Assembly: GCA_963678675.1 (NCBI GenBank)
Contig: OY783194.1
Location: forward strand, 14,677,812-14,741,811
Length of the DNA stretch: 64,000 bases
Direction: 5' to 3'
Source: Xiphydria camelus
Taxonomy: Eukaryota; Arthropoda; Insecta; Hymenoptera; Xiphydriidae
Shown here: positions 1 through 10,848 of the stretch, in pieces
Layout: every line of letters begins with the position of its first letter
How positions within the stretch are numbered: the stretch's first letter is position 1
Translations under genes and position numbers: made by a program
The notes under the pieces: generated by a model
What the model was told of the DNA's origin: nothing
Database searches by the model: none
Seen by the model: the letters and a program-made list of their open reading frames with translations, nothing else

Positions 1-1097
1 ATAGCTTCGTAGTTTTTTTTATTGAAAGGTGTTTAGACCAAAATTGCTTAATTGTATAGATTAAAAAACTTTTGTTTAAACACTTTCCTTAAACTTCGCT
101 TCATTTGAAACTAAACTCTTTTGACACATATGAAAGCATTTTATACTACGGTAAAAAGTGGTATATATTTAAAATCTAGTTTGGAATATACGAAGGCATT
201 AAATGCCACAGATTTTGGGTTAAGAGCTGAACATGTATTCCGTTCTGGGCCTTCAGATGGTAAAGTAAACCTTATCAAGGCTTTACTGGGTACTAGTATT
301 AAAATATATTGTTAGAATTTTATCAAGGCCATTTTTTTTTATTTTAAGACTAGCGACCCGCCCGGCTTCGCACGGGTAGATTGTGGATTGATTTTGGTCA
401 TCATTTGACAAATTTTTAGCAGAGATCTATAGGTAGGGAGCCATACTACGCTAAAAAAACACGTATTTAATTTAAATTGGAAAATATATTTCTTTTATTA
501 ATTTATCTTAAAGCCTGCGGATAGACGTTTTTTATTTTTTTATTTGGAGTAAAAACGTGTACATTTTTGGGTGTGCCAACTCTGGAGCAAGCCGCATACA
601 ATTGGGTTGTATCACATATTTTTTTACATTATAAATGGATTGAGCACGTAAAAAAAGTTGGGACGTGTTTTTTAATTTTTTTTTCTGACGCGAAATTAAG
701 CCGTGATAGATTAATAAAGTTTGCGCTAAACTCGGCCCACTTGAAACAGCCGGTTGAACGGTGCGCCGCACCGTGACGTCACTAGCCATATAACAGTTTG
801 CCTGCGCGCCTTCTAGTGCAGTAGACGGGCCGAGAAAATCAACTTTGTTGTCCACTTTTCTTTACAAGTATCCGAGTTTTCGTTTCTAATGATTTCAATA
901 TTTCATTACCTTTAAAACAAAATAAAAATCATCGAAGAATATCAATTTTTAGTGAAGTTAGAGGCATTTGATTACAAGAGCGCGCGGGCGCTACACGGCG
1001 CATATTTATGTACAAAATGCGATATCTTGAGAACCATTCATCGTAACAAAATGAGATAAAAACCAATCGTTTTGTCTTGAAATTCTCTACATTTTTG
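1..1097. other. Non-coding stretch with a GC-rich hairpin motif
   Basis: No open frame here resembles a protein I know; the short frames look like chance. A compact GC-rich hairpin lies at about 350-378, where CCCG and CGGG arms flank a GCTTCG-type loop. I remember similar 'cccgcc..cggcttcgcacggg' motifs as dispersed repeats in arthropod genomes, but I cannot assign a family. The rest is AT-rich. Confidence 0.4.
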
Positions 1098-1248
1098 CCG
1101 CAGTATATCTAGATAACTTCTTAATAGTTTTCGAGATATTTAACCCTATATAGCTAACCTTCCTATAATATAAAGGAAGGTTAGCTATATATATATCTAG
1201 GGTTAAATATCTTGAAAACTATTGAGAAGTTATCGAGACTTACTGCGG
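1098..1248. repeat. Near-perfect palindrome of about 150 bp
   Basis: The sequence from CCGCAGTATATCTAG at 1098 reads back as its reverse complement up to CTTACTGCGG at 1248. The arms are about 70 bp and meet at 1165-1174 around CCTATAATATAAAGG. It has the form of a small fold-back MITE. No clear target-site duplication was found. Confidence 0.7.
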
Positions 1249-1500
1249 AAAGAATTTCCACGCGATATGGACAAGGCCATCCATGGAAAAAGTTTACTTA
1301 AAAAATGTATTATATAAGGTGTCTAGTGACCGGGAAACCCGGGAATTAGGAGAGTTTACGGGATTTCGAAAGGCTCGTTAAAAATGAGCGATACGTGTGA
1401 TAAATTAATTTCAAAACGTTCATTAACAACAAGAAGAGAGTCGGTAGACTCTCGCGCCAAGTACAGCTACAATACATACATATATGTATGTATAGCGATA

Positions 1501-2571
1501 TATACAGGGTGTTCCTAAATATCATGTACAAACGGAAGGGAGGTAATTCTTTGGCTTATTACGGGACTAAAAGTTCATATAAACATAGGCCTCTAAAAGC
1601 TTCGTTACTGATCTACAGGGAGTTGAAATTCCAAAATTTTTTTAGTTTTTTTTTATAGCTCATGCAGTTTGTAAGATATTCAGCTCAAATTTGGAATATA
1701 GGTTACGCTGTAGGGCTTATATCATTGGGCATGTCAAATGGGTAGAATCTACAGGGGGTTATTTTTTCAGGGGTCGTGCCCCATTTTCTCCCCCTGAACT
1801 TTTTTGCGGTGCGCCTCTGGTAAATTCTAAAATACAAATTAAATTTTCTTCACTCATGCCCATTTCGAGGCCTTTTCCAGTCTACTTTTAGACCGTAAGA
1901 TGGCGTTTTTCCCACGTAACACCGACTGGGAGTCCGTAGACTATTACAAACATTTTACTCGGACTGACGCGAATACTTAGTCGAAGTAGGTCCTTTTTTC
2001 AAATTGACGAACGGAACGTGAAATGAGCAGAGTATAAGGAGCAGAGGGGCCACAGTCCCCCAGGGGTTGACGAGCGAAGCGAGTAGGGGGCGGAGGCCCT
2101 AGTTTTTAAAAAATTTTAATTTCATCTAGCGAATTACAGAAAATCATTTTTAATTTTTTTTCTCGACATGGGTGGCAGATACGAAAAAACTACAAGAGAC
2201 TACATAGTTTGTAAACAAACTAGAAAATTTATTTTGTGTTTTAGAATCTACCAGAGGCGCACTGCAAAAAAGTTCAGGGGGACAAAAGGGGGCACGACCC
2301 CTGAAAAAATAACCCGCTGTAGATTCTCACAACCATTTGGCATGCCCAATGATATAAGCCCTACAGCATAACCTACATTCCAAATTTGAGCTAAATATCT
2401 TAAAAACTGCATGAGCTATAAAAAAAATAAATTTTTTTTTGAAATTTCAACACCCTGTAGATCAGTAACGAAGCTTTTACGTGCCTATGTTTATATGAAC
2501 TTTTAGTCATGTAATAAGCCAAAGAATTACCCCCTTCCGTTTGTACATGATATTTAGGAACACCTTGTATA
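1501..2571. mobile_element. Fold-back element with about 330 bp terminal inverted repeats
   Basis: The ends read TATACAGGGTGTTCCTAAAT at 1501 and, inverted, ATTTAGGAACACCTTGTATA at about 2552-2571. The inverted match continues inward for some 330 bp with scattered mismatches (about 1501-1850 against 2225-2571). About 370 bp of unique spacer lies between. No coding capacity was recognised, so this is a non-autonomous DNA element. The tata / tagcga flanks may include a TA duplication, but that is unclear. Confidence 0.75.
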
Positions 2572-3246
2572 GCGAGGGCTATCGACTATCTTTACTGGAA
2601 ACATGAATCAAATGCATGTGATTTTGACTTTAAGCGACTGTTTTACCTAAACTGAGATATATCGAGAAATTTCGAAGTCAGATTCTACATATAATTCGAA
2701 AATCCCGAATCGCTTGATCCTAGTTTGAGCTCAATTAATCAACGCTAGCCTAAGATATGAATATTATTAAATTCTTGGTCTTCATTTTCGTTTAAGAACC
2801 ATGATTATAGAGATAAAACTCTTGAATAGAGACAGCGATTATACACATACAGACGCATACAGAGATAGATGTCCAAGAAGCCTGCCAGCCGCTTGGTGGC
2901 ACCTCTGTTGCTTTAGGCCTACCGCGCACTAGACGGCCAAGTCGCCCGCGACCACTTAATTCATCTGTAAATGGGTAATGCGCACTCGACCGCCGCGGCC
3001 GAATATTTACCACAGATTAAATGGTGAATAACGGACTGGCACTCGAAACAACAGCGGCCAGATATTTTTATCGTCTCATTGGTTCAGGTTCGATAAATCA
3101 ATTAAAATGTGAAAAATTCACCGAACTTTGACACTGAACTCTTCATTATAGAGATTGAAAATCGCCCAGCCATTTGGAACTTAGCTTGTGAAGAGTATAG
3201 CAATAAAGAAATGCAGGAAGGAGCTTGTCGACCTATTTTCTGACTG
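2572..3246. other. Unassigned spacer
   Basis: About 675 bp lies between the fold-back element and the pogo/Tigger-like element. I see no protein homology and no clear repeat. A moderately GC-rich patch at about 2880-3000 gives a 73-codon minus frame that looks like chance. Confidence 0.4.
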
Positions 3247-3757
3247 ACAAGGAAACGTTTCGAGGCCGCCGCTTCCGATCTTGATGAAACTTCGTAAATT
3301 TAAAGTTTATCGAAAAATAAGAGACCACTATTTTTTTATAGCGGCCCAATTTTGGTTTAAGGGGGTGAAATGGACCCCTGAATTTTCACCCCCTTCGAGC
3401 TATCTCCAAAACGAAGCGAGATAGATGAAAACTTTCAATGTACGTTTTGTTTGGTTTTTTTAGTATAATAAAATCCCCTAAACAGATTTTGAAAAAAAGC
3501 ATTATTTTTCAAAAAAAAAAATTTTTTTATCTAATTTTTCGAAACTTCGGTTTAGTCATGTGGACAAAAATTTAGGAAATTTTATTACAAATTCAACCAT
3601 GTATGACATGATATATTTCCCTCCTACAGTTTTGCAAATTTCTAACTTTTATGTCTGATAATGAGCGGGCTACCAATGGCAGTGACGGGATAGGTCGGGG
3701 GTTATTACTTCTATGTATTTTAATGCCACTTTTCTTTTATTTAATAAAGTTCAACTT

Positions 3758-5524
3758 CTATGGCTCATAATTATGACAATAATGGTATTCCGTGAAAAAA
3801 TGTTTCATACAAAGTTGTTTCTTACACCAAGCACACGTAATAACGGCAATATCGCCACATATGTGGCATCGTGGTTCCGAGTCCTGTGCAAAATAAAATT
3901 CTACAGGATGTTCAAATTCAGGAGGTCTCCTGAATATATATCCACTCTTGAACCACGAATATTTAATAAAGTTAGTAAACCGTGGTGAAGAAAACTGATT
4001 ATGAGTAAGAGATTGAAGTTTTAAAATATTATCTCTCGAATGAAGGTTAATATCGTAATTGAAAAGAGTTACAATATCTGAAAACCTCCTTACAAAATTC
4101 TTCCACATTCGAAATCCGTATACGTCTAGCGGTTGAATCAGTCCGGTGGTGCCTTGTGGAATCGTCATTAATATTATTGTCTTGTCTTTTGGTGTAGCTT
4201 CTCGAACACTTCGCTCACATTGTCCACTCCAAGAGTCCAGCAGTAAGACGCTTGTAGATCCAGTGTTAGGGAAGTAAACTTCTTGCAGCCATGTTTTCAT
4301 GAGATCGGTTGTAAGTTTCCCAGATTTGGAAGCCATGAAGTATACATTTGGCGGCCTAAACACGGTTTGTTGCACTCGTTCTCCCAATTGCCCACTAGCC
4401 TCTTTTAATACCACATAAAGAGGCGACAGTAGTTTTCCATCAGCAGATATGGTGGGTTGTATAGTATAGCTGTGGGTTGTAGAAGATATTGATTGTATCA
4501 CAGCTTCAATTTTTTTTTGCCCCGATGTAGCTAAAGTTCGGCCAGAATGTATTTCTAAATTAAATCCACTCTGATCAGAGTTAAATACATTTTGTGGTCC
4601 ATATTGTGTAATGAGTGGCTTCACTTGTTCTACGAAGGCATGGCTTCGTACTTTCAAACTTTCCTCACCCTCAACGTTTTTTCTCGTTACAAACTTTGTG
4701 ATCTTTCGAGAGACAATTCTATATGCTTTCTTGAATGACCTCAACCATGTTTGACTTGCTTTGAAGGTTGGAAGATTCTCTACTTCTTTTGCTTGTAAAG
4801 CCCATCGTTTAAGGTCTACATCATGTACTATTATTTTCGATCTACTAGCTTCTACAAATTTATCAAAAGTATATTTCGCTATGCGTATTAATTTATCATT
4901 TTGAGTACCCCCCTGTCCTACTTGCGCAGCCCATCTTCGTAATTGTCTATCAGATTTCACTTTTTTAAACTGATGTTGAACTGCTGCTACGGTTCGACGT
5001 CTTTTCTTCCCACTGTTCCAGTAATCTATGGCACTTTGTTTATATTCAAAGCTAACCGCTTCTTCATCGGGTGTACAGGGATATGGTTCTGGAGGTATAG
5101 AGGTTTCTACGTGAGGAACATCCTCGACATCCGATTCCAGCCAGTCAGTATTAACAGCGTGCATTTCACTATCCTCGATTGAATCTTCCAATTCCAATTT
5201 ATTTTCATGTTCGACTCGAAATGATGAATCCTCCATGCTACGTATAATAATATTTTGTAATAAATCTTTCAATTGCACTTCTGCACTATTCATTGGAGTT
5301 TCTCTTCCATTTGGTACACTGAAAACGGCCACCAATAAAGTTAACACATTGATCGGATTTATAATTGCCATAATAATAATATGAACTGCTGTGCACCATA
5401 GAAACTGAATATTCAGACTAAAAAGCTTTCTCTTTCGCTTCCTTATATATAATGAAGTCGCCTCACAAGAACGAAACAGACTGGAGAGGGTGGGAGGTCC
5501 GACTTCCCAAAAAGGGGCCATCAT
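3758..5524 (-). CDS. pogo/Tigger-type DDE transposase with C-terminal zinc finger
   Basis: The frame is open for 588 codons from tandem ATGs at 5524; an upstream non-ATG extension to 5590 is less likely. An acidic N-terminal part is followed, at about residues 155-280, by a basic helix-turn-helix region of the CENP-B/Tc5 type. The DDE_1-type catalytic core shows NSDQSG (Asp about 317), LLLDSW (Asp about 430) and IQPLDV (Asp about 467), the pogo/Tigger pattern. After the core comes a Cys/His cluster (CHIC, CAWC, then C-x2-H), probably a zinc finger. It should bind the element ends and catalyse cut-and-paste transposition in the nucleus. The first 75 or so residues are hydrophobic and unlike the family. 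A TTTTCAG just upstream of codons near 5310 could be a splice acceptor, so the true first exon is uncertain. No stop interrupts the core. Confidence 0.75.
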   Translation of the reverse strand: MMAPFWEVGPPTLSSLFRSCEATSLYIRKRKRKLFSLNIQFLWCTAVHIIIMAIINPINVLTLLVAVFSVPNGRETPMNSAEVQLKDLLQNIIIRSMEDSSFRVEHENKLELEDSIEDSEMHAVNTDWLESDVEDVPHVETSIPPEPYPCTPDEEAVSFEYKQSAIDYWNSGKKRRRTVAAVQHQFKKVKSDRQLRRWAAQVGQGGTQNDKLIRIAKYTFDKFVEASRSKIIVHDVDLKRWALQAKEVENLPTFKASQTWLRSFKKAYRIVSRKITKFVTRKNVEGEESLKVRSHAFVEQVKPLITQYGPQNVFNSDQSGFNLEIHSGRTLATSGQKKIEAVIQSISSTTHSYTIQPTISADGKLLSPLYVVLKEASGQLGERVQQTVFRPPNVYFMASKSGKLTTDLMKTWLQEVYFPNTGSTSVLLLDSWSGQCERSVREATPKDKTIILMTIPQGTTGLIQPLDVYGFRMWKNFVRRFSDIVTLFNYDINLHSRDNILKLQSLTHNQFSSPRFTNFIKYSWFKSGYIFRRPPEFEHPVEFYFAQDSEPRCHICGDIAVITCAWCKKQLCMKHFFTEYHYCHNYEP

Positions 5525-5699
5525 CCTCGGAGTCCGCGTACGAAACTCGAGAGCGCGTACGAAAATATTTTTACATGAGCACAGAGCCAACTAATAATAA
5601 AGCTTGTCCAAAGAACTAAACTCCCTCTTTCGCATCACCGGGGCCATATAAGGCAACCCTACAAATAACAGGAATGTTGTTTACGGCATTTTCGAGGAG

Positions 5700-5736
5700 T
5701 ATATATACAGGGCCGAGAAGCAAAGAGCTTCAGTTT
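5700..5736 (+). promoter_or_regulatory. TATA box plus initiator for the divergent small ORF
   Basis: TATATATA at 5700-5707 is followed about 32 bp later by TTCAGTTT (A at 5732), a good arthropod initiator at the usual spacing. The first ATG downstream is 5763. On the other strand CCATATAAGG at 5644-5653 could act as a TATA for the transposase. The pair would make a compact divergent promoter. This is inferred from motifs only. Confidence 0.5.
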
Positions 5737-5762
5737 CATTGGCTGCGTCTATCATTCAAGTG

Positions 5763-5987
5763 ATGGGTTCAAACGAGTTACCGACTTTTGAGAAGATCGT
5801 GGAGGATCTTAAAAATGGGCACATACCATTGCCGTCTCCCGGGAAATCGCTGGATCTGACATTCCGCACAACAGGACCATCCATGGCCGAAGTAGAACGA
5901 GAGCTGCAAGAATGTGAGGAGTACTGGAGGAAACAGTACGCGAAGAAGAAAAGTAAAGAAAAAAATTATTCCAACAAAAAACTATAA
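5763..5987 (+). CDS. Small charged protein encoded divergently inside the transposon
   Basis: This 74-codon ORF starts at the ATG at 5763, 31 bp after a plausible TATA/initiator, and ends at TAA 5987. I recognise no family. The product is rich in Glu and Lys: a possible helical stretch (residues 5-20), then a Pro/Gly segment, then a strongly charged C-terminus ending in lysines that could be a nuclear signal. It runs opposite to the transposase within the unique middle of the element. It could be an accessory protein, or a host exon captured by the element. Codon use looks coding-like, but function is unknown. Confidence 0.45.
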   Translation: MGSNELPTFEKIVEDLKNGHIPLPSPGKSLDLTFRTTGPSMAEVERELQECEEYWRKQYAKKKSKEKNYSNKKL

Positions 5988-6151
5988 AAATTCAGACAAT
6001 TTTATCTAACCTGTGAGTGAATTATTAGTTACTTACACACAAACAGAAAATAATATAAATAAATTAACGGTCGGATTTATTAATAAGATTTCTGAACAAT
6101 TTTTGTCCATTTTATTTTGATAATATTCCGCTAGAGGTATACGGCTTTCGA

Positions 6152-6502
6152 ATGTGGAAGAATTTTGTAAGGAGGTTTTCAGATATTGTAACTCTTTTCA
6201 ATTACGATATTAACCTTCATTCGAGAGATAATATTTTAAAACTTCAATCTCTTACTCATAATCAGTTTTCTTCACCACGGTTTACTAACTTTATTAAATA
6301 TTCGTGGTTCAAGAGTGGATTCATATTCAGGAGACCTCCTGAATTTGAACATCCTGTAGAATTTTGTTTTGCACAGGACTCGGAACCACGATGCCACATA
6401 TGTGGCGATATTGCCGTTATTACGTGTGCTTGGTGTAAGAAACAACTTTGTATAAAACATTTTTTCACGGAATACCATTATTGTCATAATTATGAGCCAT
6501 AG
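6152..6502 (+). pseudogene. Inverted duplicate of the transposase C-terminus
   Basis: This 116-codon frame is nearly identical to the last 116 residues of the minus-strand transposase at 3758-4108, with only a few substitutions. It begins just after the third catalytic Asp, so it carries the C-terminal zinc finger but no catalytic residue. It cannot be a transposase itself. If translated it could act as a DNA- or partner-binding fragment, but that is speculation. Confidence 0.8.
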
Positions 6503-7012
6503 AAGTTGAACTTTATTAAATAAAAGAAAAGTGGCATTAAAATACATAGAAGTAATAACCCCCGACCTATCCCGTCACTGCCATTGGTAGCCCGCTCATT
6601 ATCAGACATAAAAGTTAGAAATTTGCAAAACTGTAGGAGGGAAATATATCATGTCATACATGGTTGAATTTGTAATAAAATTTCCTAAATTTTTGTCCAC
6701 ATGACTAAACCGAAATTTCGAAAAATTAGATAAAAAATTTTTTTTTTTGAAAAATAATGCTTTTTTTCAAAATCTGTTTAGGGGATTTTATTATACTACA
6801 AAAACCAAACAAAACGTACATTGAAAGTTTTCATCTATCTCGCTTCGTTTCGGAGATAGCTCGAAGGGGGTGAAAATTCAGGGGTCCATTTCACCCCCTT
6901 AAACCAAAATTGGGCCGCTATAAAAAAATAGGGGTCTCTTATTTTTCGATAAACTTTAAATTTACGAAGTTTTATCAAGATCGGAAGCGGCGGCCTCGAA
7001 ACGTTTCCTTGT

Positions 7013-8476
7013 GAGAAAGAAGAACATGACTGATATTATCTGACCCGGGCTCCCCGTCGCCGGCCGATCTCCGGGAGATCGGGAACGGATGAGAACCGGG
7101 AGATCGAAAACGATCCGATCTCCGTCGGGCTCGGCTACCTCTAGCAATTGGTAGAGGGGCGGTTCAAGATGCGCGGGCTGGGACCCGGGAAGACGGATTC
7201 GCGGATGGGCTCGCGAAAAAGAGAGTCGACTACGTTCAAAAACAAAAGACAATCGTTTATTCGGCCGGGGACTAAACGGTGGTCCCCGAACGGCGCTCGC
7301 GGTCGCTAGCCACAGAAAATCGGCGGAGTGGTGCTGAACGACGCAACGGTCACCACTCGATTCGCTTGCGAAGCGAAATGCTCGCGCGGAGGCGCTAACG
7401 GAGTGCTACGGCGCGAAGGCGCTAACGGAGCGCTACGGCGCGAAGGCGAGTCGGAGCAATACGGCGCAAAGGCGAGTCGGAGGTCGGGCGCAAGAAAGGG
7501 GGAGCGTACTGGGGCTGCAGCGGTCGTCCTTGACGGGGCTCGTCCTGGCTTCTCAGCTCCGGGGCTGCGGATCCGGGGTCCCTCTCGGCACTGGTCTCGA
7601 CCTCCGGGGATGGCTCTCCCTCTCTCTCGGTCTCGCTACGGCTTTCTCTCGGTGGAGGTTCGTCTTGGCTCCTCGTCTCGCTCTTCTCACACGGCGTTAT
7701 TGGGATCCTTGGTTGGTCGCTCTTATCGCTGCTCACGAAGCTCACTCGACTCACTTCCAAACCAAATTGACTATCGATCGCACGCTACGTGTCTCGTCCG
7801 TAAGCTAAACGCTGACTGACTCTCGCCGGTTCGATACCGGTTCGCGCGTTCCATCCTGGCCCGTCCGGATTCGTACCGTCGCCGCGATCGCGCTCGCTGC
7901 GTTTCGCGCGGCCCTTTCGATGGCCGATTCGCACGCATTAGTCCGAAGGGGTCGATTGCACGTTTTTTGAGACGCGGAGCGATTCTCCACGTCACAAGTG
8001 TGTAAATATGTGTGTAGTTAATTTTTGTTATTGCTGTGTAATCTTCAATACTTCATCATTTCTTCGTGTTTATTATAATAAAGCGTATGTTATTATATTT
8101 CTCTGTTCTATAACAAAGCGTGTGTTACTAAATGTAATTCCTGTGCTACGAAGAAACCGAAAAAATCATTGGAAAGTTTTATTACTTCCGAATAGGTGGT
8201 CGTAATTTTAGTACACAGCTGCTGGTGAAATCGTGTTTAATTGAGTGTCCTTATATATGAAGAGTCCAGGGGAAAAACCCCGTCATTGACATTTTGTGGT
8301 GAAACAAGCTCGAAATGGTTTCTAAAGGATTTTGAGGCGTAGAATCCGATGATGTGATCGGATTTGGAAAATAACACTGTCATCTCATCGTTAGGTATAG
8401 TTGAATATTAGCTGTCCTGTGGAAGAACCCCGTCATCGACAGCGCGTGTGGGGAAGAACCCCGTCATTGTTATTAA
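7013..8476. repeat. GC-rich block with 27-bp tandem repeat and a GAACCCCGTCAT motif
   Basis: The base composition rises sharply between about 7025 and 7990. A tandem repeat with a unit near 27 bp (GAAGGCGCTAACGGAG core) has about 3.5 copies at 7385-7480. Farther on, a motif close to GGAAGAACCCCGTCATTGA occurs three times, at about 8270, 8424 and 8451. The overlapping frames here are Arg/Ser-rich and look like composition artefacts. The block could be the LTR or leader of an element feeding the DUF7869-like fragment, but no matching partner was found in the window. Confidence 0.45.
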
Positions 8477-9391
8477 GGCCCTGTTGCGCCCGGGTCAGGA
8501 AGGCCTTGCCCAAACATTACTACTAATGACGTCTACTACAGACGTCAACTAAACTTCATTAGTTTCAACATCCATGTCCTTTCAACTCAACAGGCAGTTT
8601 TCTACACGTACGATGAGTGTAATGCAGAAAAGGAGCTGACGATGTTTGCTCTATGTTGCATCATTTCGTCCCCAACAGTAAAGGAACTTACGATATTTTG
8701 CGACTTATGCGGAGGGCAAAATAACGATTTTACGTTGATAAGGTTTTTGCACTATTTGGTAACCCAAAAAGGGAAATTGGAAACCATCAAGGTTACTTTC
8801 CCGATTCGAGGCCACTCTTACATGGAGTGCGACCGTGATATGAGTATTATCAAACAAAATTCATACACTGAAACTCCTGAAGACTGGAGAGATGTTTTCA
8901 GAAACGCCCGTGTAAAACCGACTCCTTTTCAAGTGGTGGATTGTGGCCAGGATCTCGGTATTTTCCAAAATTGGGCTGAATATCTGTCGTCCATTTATCC
9001 CAGAAATTGTCCGTTCCCCATCAGACCAATAAGAATACTCAAAATAAGTGCCACCAGTAAGAATTTAGTTTACTACAAACCAACGTACTCTGACCCGTAC
9101 ACAAGTTCTCCATTATTGAATCCATTGCCGCCTACGAAAACTTTGACTTCGAAAAAAAGAAAACAGGAACCTCCGAAGCCTGTCATGGAACTGAAGAGAT
9201 TGTACGATGGGAAACTCCCTATTAAAGCTGCCAAATTCAGAGATCTTCACCTCTCACAATTTTTGGAAAAACTAGAAGCGAGGAGATTCTACCAAAGCAT
9301 AAGGTCTGGCAGACTTGAAGACGGCGACGACGCCAACGATTACATCGACGACCCTCCCATTGACGGTACAAACCCTGAAGAAGATGAGTGA
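8477..9391 (+). CDS. DUF7869-like protein, partial (C-terminal part)
   Basis: The frame is open from just after a stop at 8474-8476 to TGA at 9389-9391. The first ATG at 8642 is not the real start, because similarity to the family begins earlier (TNDVYYRRQL, then FYTYDEC). Other family-like landmarks are CGGQNND, FPIRGHSYMECDRD and an NCPFPIRPIRI segment. These match what I remember of DUF7869, a domain widespread in arthropod proteins of unknown function that often look transposon-borne. A 3' tail rich in Asp and Glu ends the protein. The 5' exons are missing; a GGGTCAG at 8492-8498 could be a splice acceptor. It is probably a TE-derived fragment, and its biochemical role is unknown. Confidence 0.6.
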   Translation, partial: GPVAPGSGRPCPNITTNDVYYRRQLNFISFNIHVLSTQQAVFYTYDECNAEKELTMFALCCIISSPTVKELTIFCDLCGGQNNDFTLIRFLHYLVTQKGKLETIKVTFPIRGHSYMECDRDMSIIKQNSYTETPEDWRDVFRNARVKPTPFQVVDCGQDLGIFQNWAEYLSSIYPRNCPFPIRPIRILKISATSKNLVYYKPTYSDPYTSSPLLNPLPPTKTLTSKKRKQEPPKPVMELKRLYDGKLPIKAAKFRDLHLSQFLEKLEARRFYQSIRSGRLEDGDDANDYIDDPPIDGTNPEEDE

Positions 9392-9824
9392 ATCCGCCAA
9401 TATTTCAACGTCGATGACTTTTTCTCTATATTTGGAACATTTTTATTTTTTTGCGTTGGTAATAACCTTTTTTATAAATTTTGGGTACATTTTTTGTAAA
9501 CAAATTAGTGTAAGAATTGTGCAAAAGAAAATTGTTCTGTAAATACATATTTAGTTTACATTAAAATACATTTTTGCATTCTTTAAAATCATTTCTTCTC
9601 CCCATTGTTTGGTTGAGGGGTTAAAGAGGGTTAAAATCCGCACTTTAAATTCGACGTTTTTATAAAATATCCAATATTTTGAAAAACGGTTATCTGGGAA
9701 ACATATTGTGAATCTGCATAATTGGAGGTTCAAATACTACATTTTTTGTATTTTTTAAATCATTTTTCTAGTCACCTTTAGTTGGTAAACTTTAAAATTA
9801 ATTTTGATGTGTAAATTAATTTTG
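9392..9824. other. AT-rich 3' flank, nothing recognised
   Basis: This AT-rich sequence follows the DUF7869-like ORF. It contains AAATACA- and AATAAA-like words that could serve as poly(A) signals. No protein homology was seen. Confidence 0.35.
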
Positions 9825-10000
9825 ATCTATTACGGCGGTATGAGGATAAATCTCGGGAAATGGGACGGAAATGGGAAAGGAGATGTGACATCATAACCCA
9901 TGCGCAGTGATTAGTGCACAACTACTTCAGCGCTTGCGGCCTAAGGTGGCATTACATTTTCATGTTGATGATGTCGATATGATAAATCGCTATACAACCT
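9825..10000. repeat. Dispersed repeat, copy 1 (partner at 17968-18140)
   Basis: About 175 bp starting ATCTATTACGGCGGTATGAGG and ending CGATAAATCGCTATACAA-like is repeated in the same orientation at 17968-18140, with roughly 90% identity by eye. The identity stops abruptly in copy 2, where a MITE begins. The family is unknown. Confidence 0.75.
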
Positions 10001-10848
10001 ACTAATAGCGTAGCTAGCATTGGTGACGCACACAAGCCTAGTAACTATCTCCTCGCTTCCCCGCGCACTCATAGCCCAGTCAAATGGTAGTTTGACCAAA
10101 ACAAAATTGCGCAAGTTTTTTTCTCGACGGTCTTATATGTTTTTGGGGTTGCTGAATTCGAATTTATAGTTTGCTGCCTTGTAGGAGGTCGGCTTCATAC
10201 CCAAAAACACAAAAAATCTGAATTTTTTAGCACTTTTTTCAGATTTTTGATTATATCTCAAAAACTGTACGTTTTTTGAAGATGAGCATTCCATACAAAA
10301 TTAAAACAAATAAAATTTCCTACAAAATGCACTGGTCATCTTTGATTTTATAATAAGCGGTCTCCGCGCTAGAGCTCAGTAAAAACCAGTGATTCTTTTA
10401 TATTTTCACAAAAACGTCAAAAACACCAACTTCCATCCCCTGCAACCCGAGAAATATATGTTAATAAACCTTTATATCACGTGTAAGTACATTATATATC
10501 ATAAGAAAGACGTCTGCAGTATTTAATTTTCTCATAGATTTTTGTGAGAAAAAGCTTCTTTTGAATAAGTTAAATGGCAAGCCATGTTTGATAAAAACAT
10601 TAAGAAATTATATTTTTGTCACTCAGTGCCAAATACTCGGATTTACGGGCGTCCTTGACGCATGTGAAATGACGTTTTACGCACTAATGTGTGAAAGGTT
10701 GCGCAGTGTGTGAAATAACCTCACAGTGCGTGAAATAGAAGTGGCACACTCTCTCGAGATCCTCGAGATGATATCACTGCGATTATTACTTGAAGTTGGC
10801 AGTCAGTGTATCCAACGCTACGCATTCGCAGCACAACTCTACGCAGCT
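10001..10848. other. Unassigned spacer
   Basis: I see no gene. The stretch at 10660-10740 repeats short words such as GTGTGAAAT and GTGCGTGAAAT without forming a clean array. The rest is unremarkable AT-rich sequence. Confidence 0.35.

Larger units (their letters stand above)
3247..7012 (-). mobile_element. pogo/Tigger-like DNA transposon with 886 bp inverted arms
   Basis: An inverted repeat starts with ACAAGGAAACGTTTCGAGG at 3247 and ends with its complement at 7012. The arms, 3247-4132 and 6127-7012, are each 886 bp and nearly identical. The left arm holds the 3' third of the transposase gene on the minus strand. The right arm repeats that third in reverse, so the transposase C-terminus exists twice. 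The unique middle (4133-6126) holds the rest of the transposase and a small divergent ORF. pogo/Tigger elements normally have short terminal repeats, so arms that include coding sequence suggest an end was duplicated in inverted orientation. The target-site duplication was not resolved. Confidence 0.8.

Noticed and set aside
3713..3988. 91-codon plus frame, and its copy at 6272-6547 on the minus strand
   Set aside because: They are antisense shadows of the duplicated transposase C-terminus.
7328..7995. Overlapping Arg/Ser-rich frames of up to 163 codons on both strands
   Set aside because: They follow from GC-rich composition and a 27-bp tandem repeat; no frame has family wording and several overlap on both strands.
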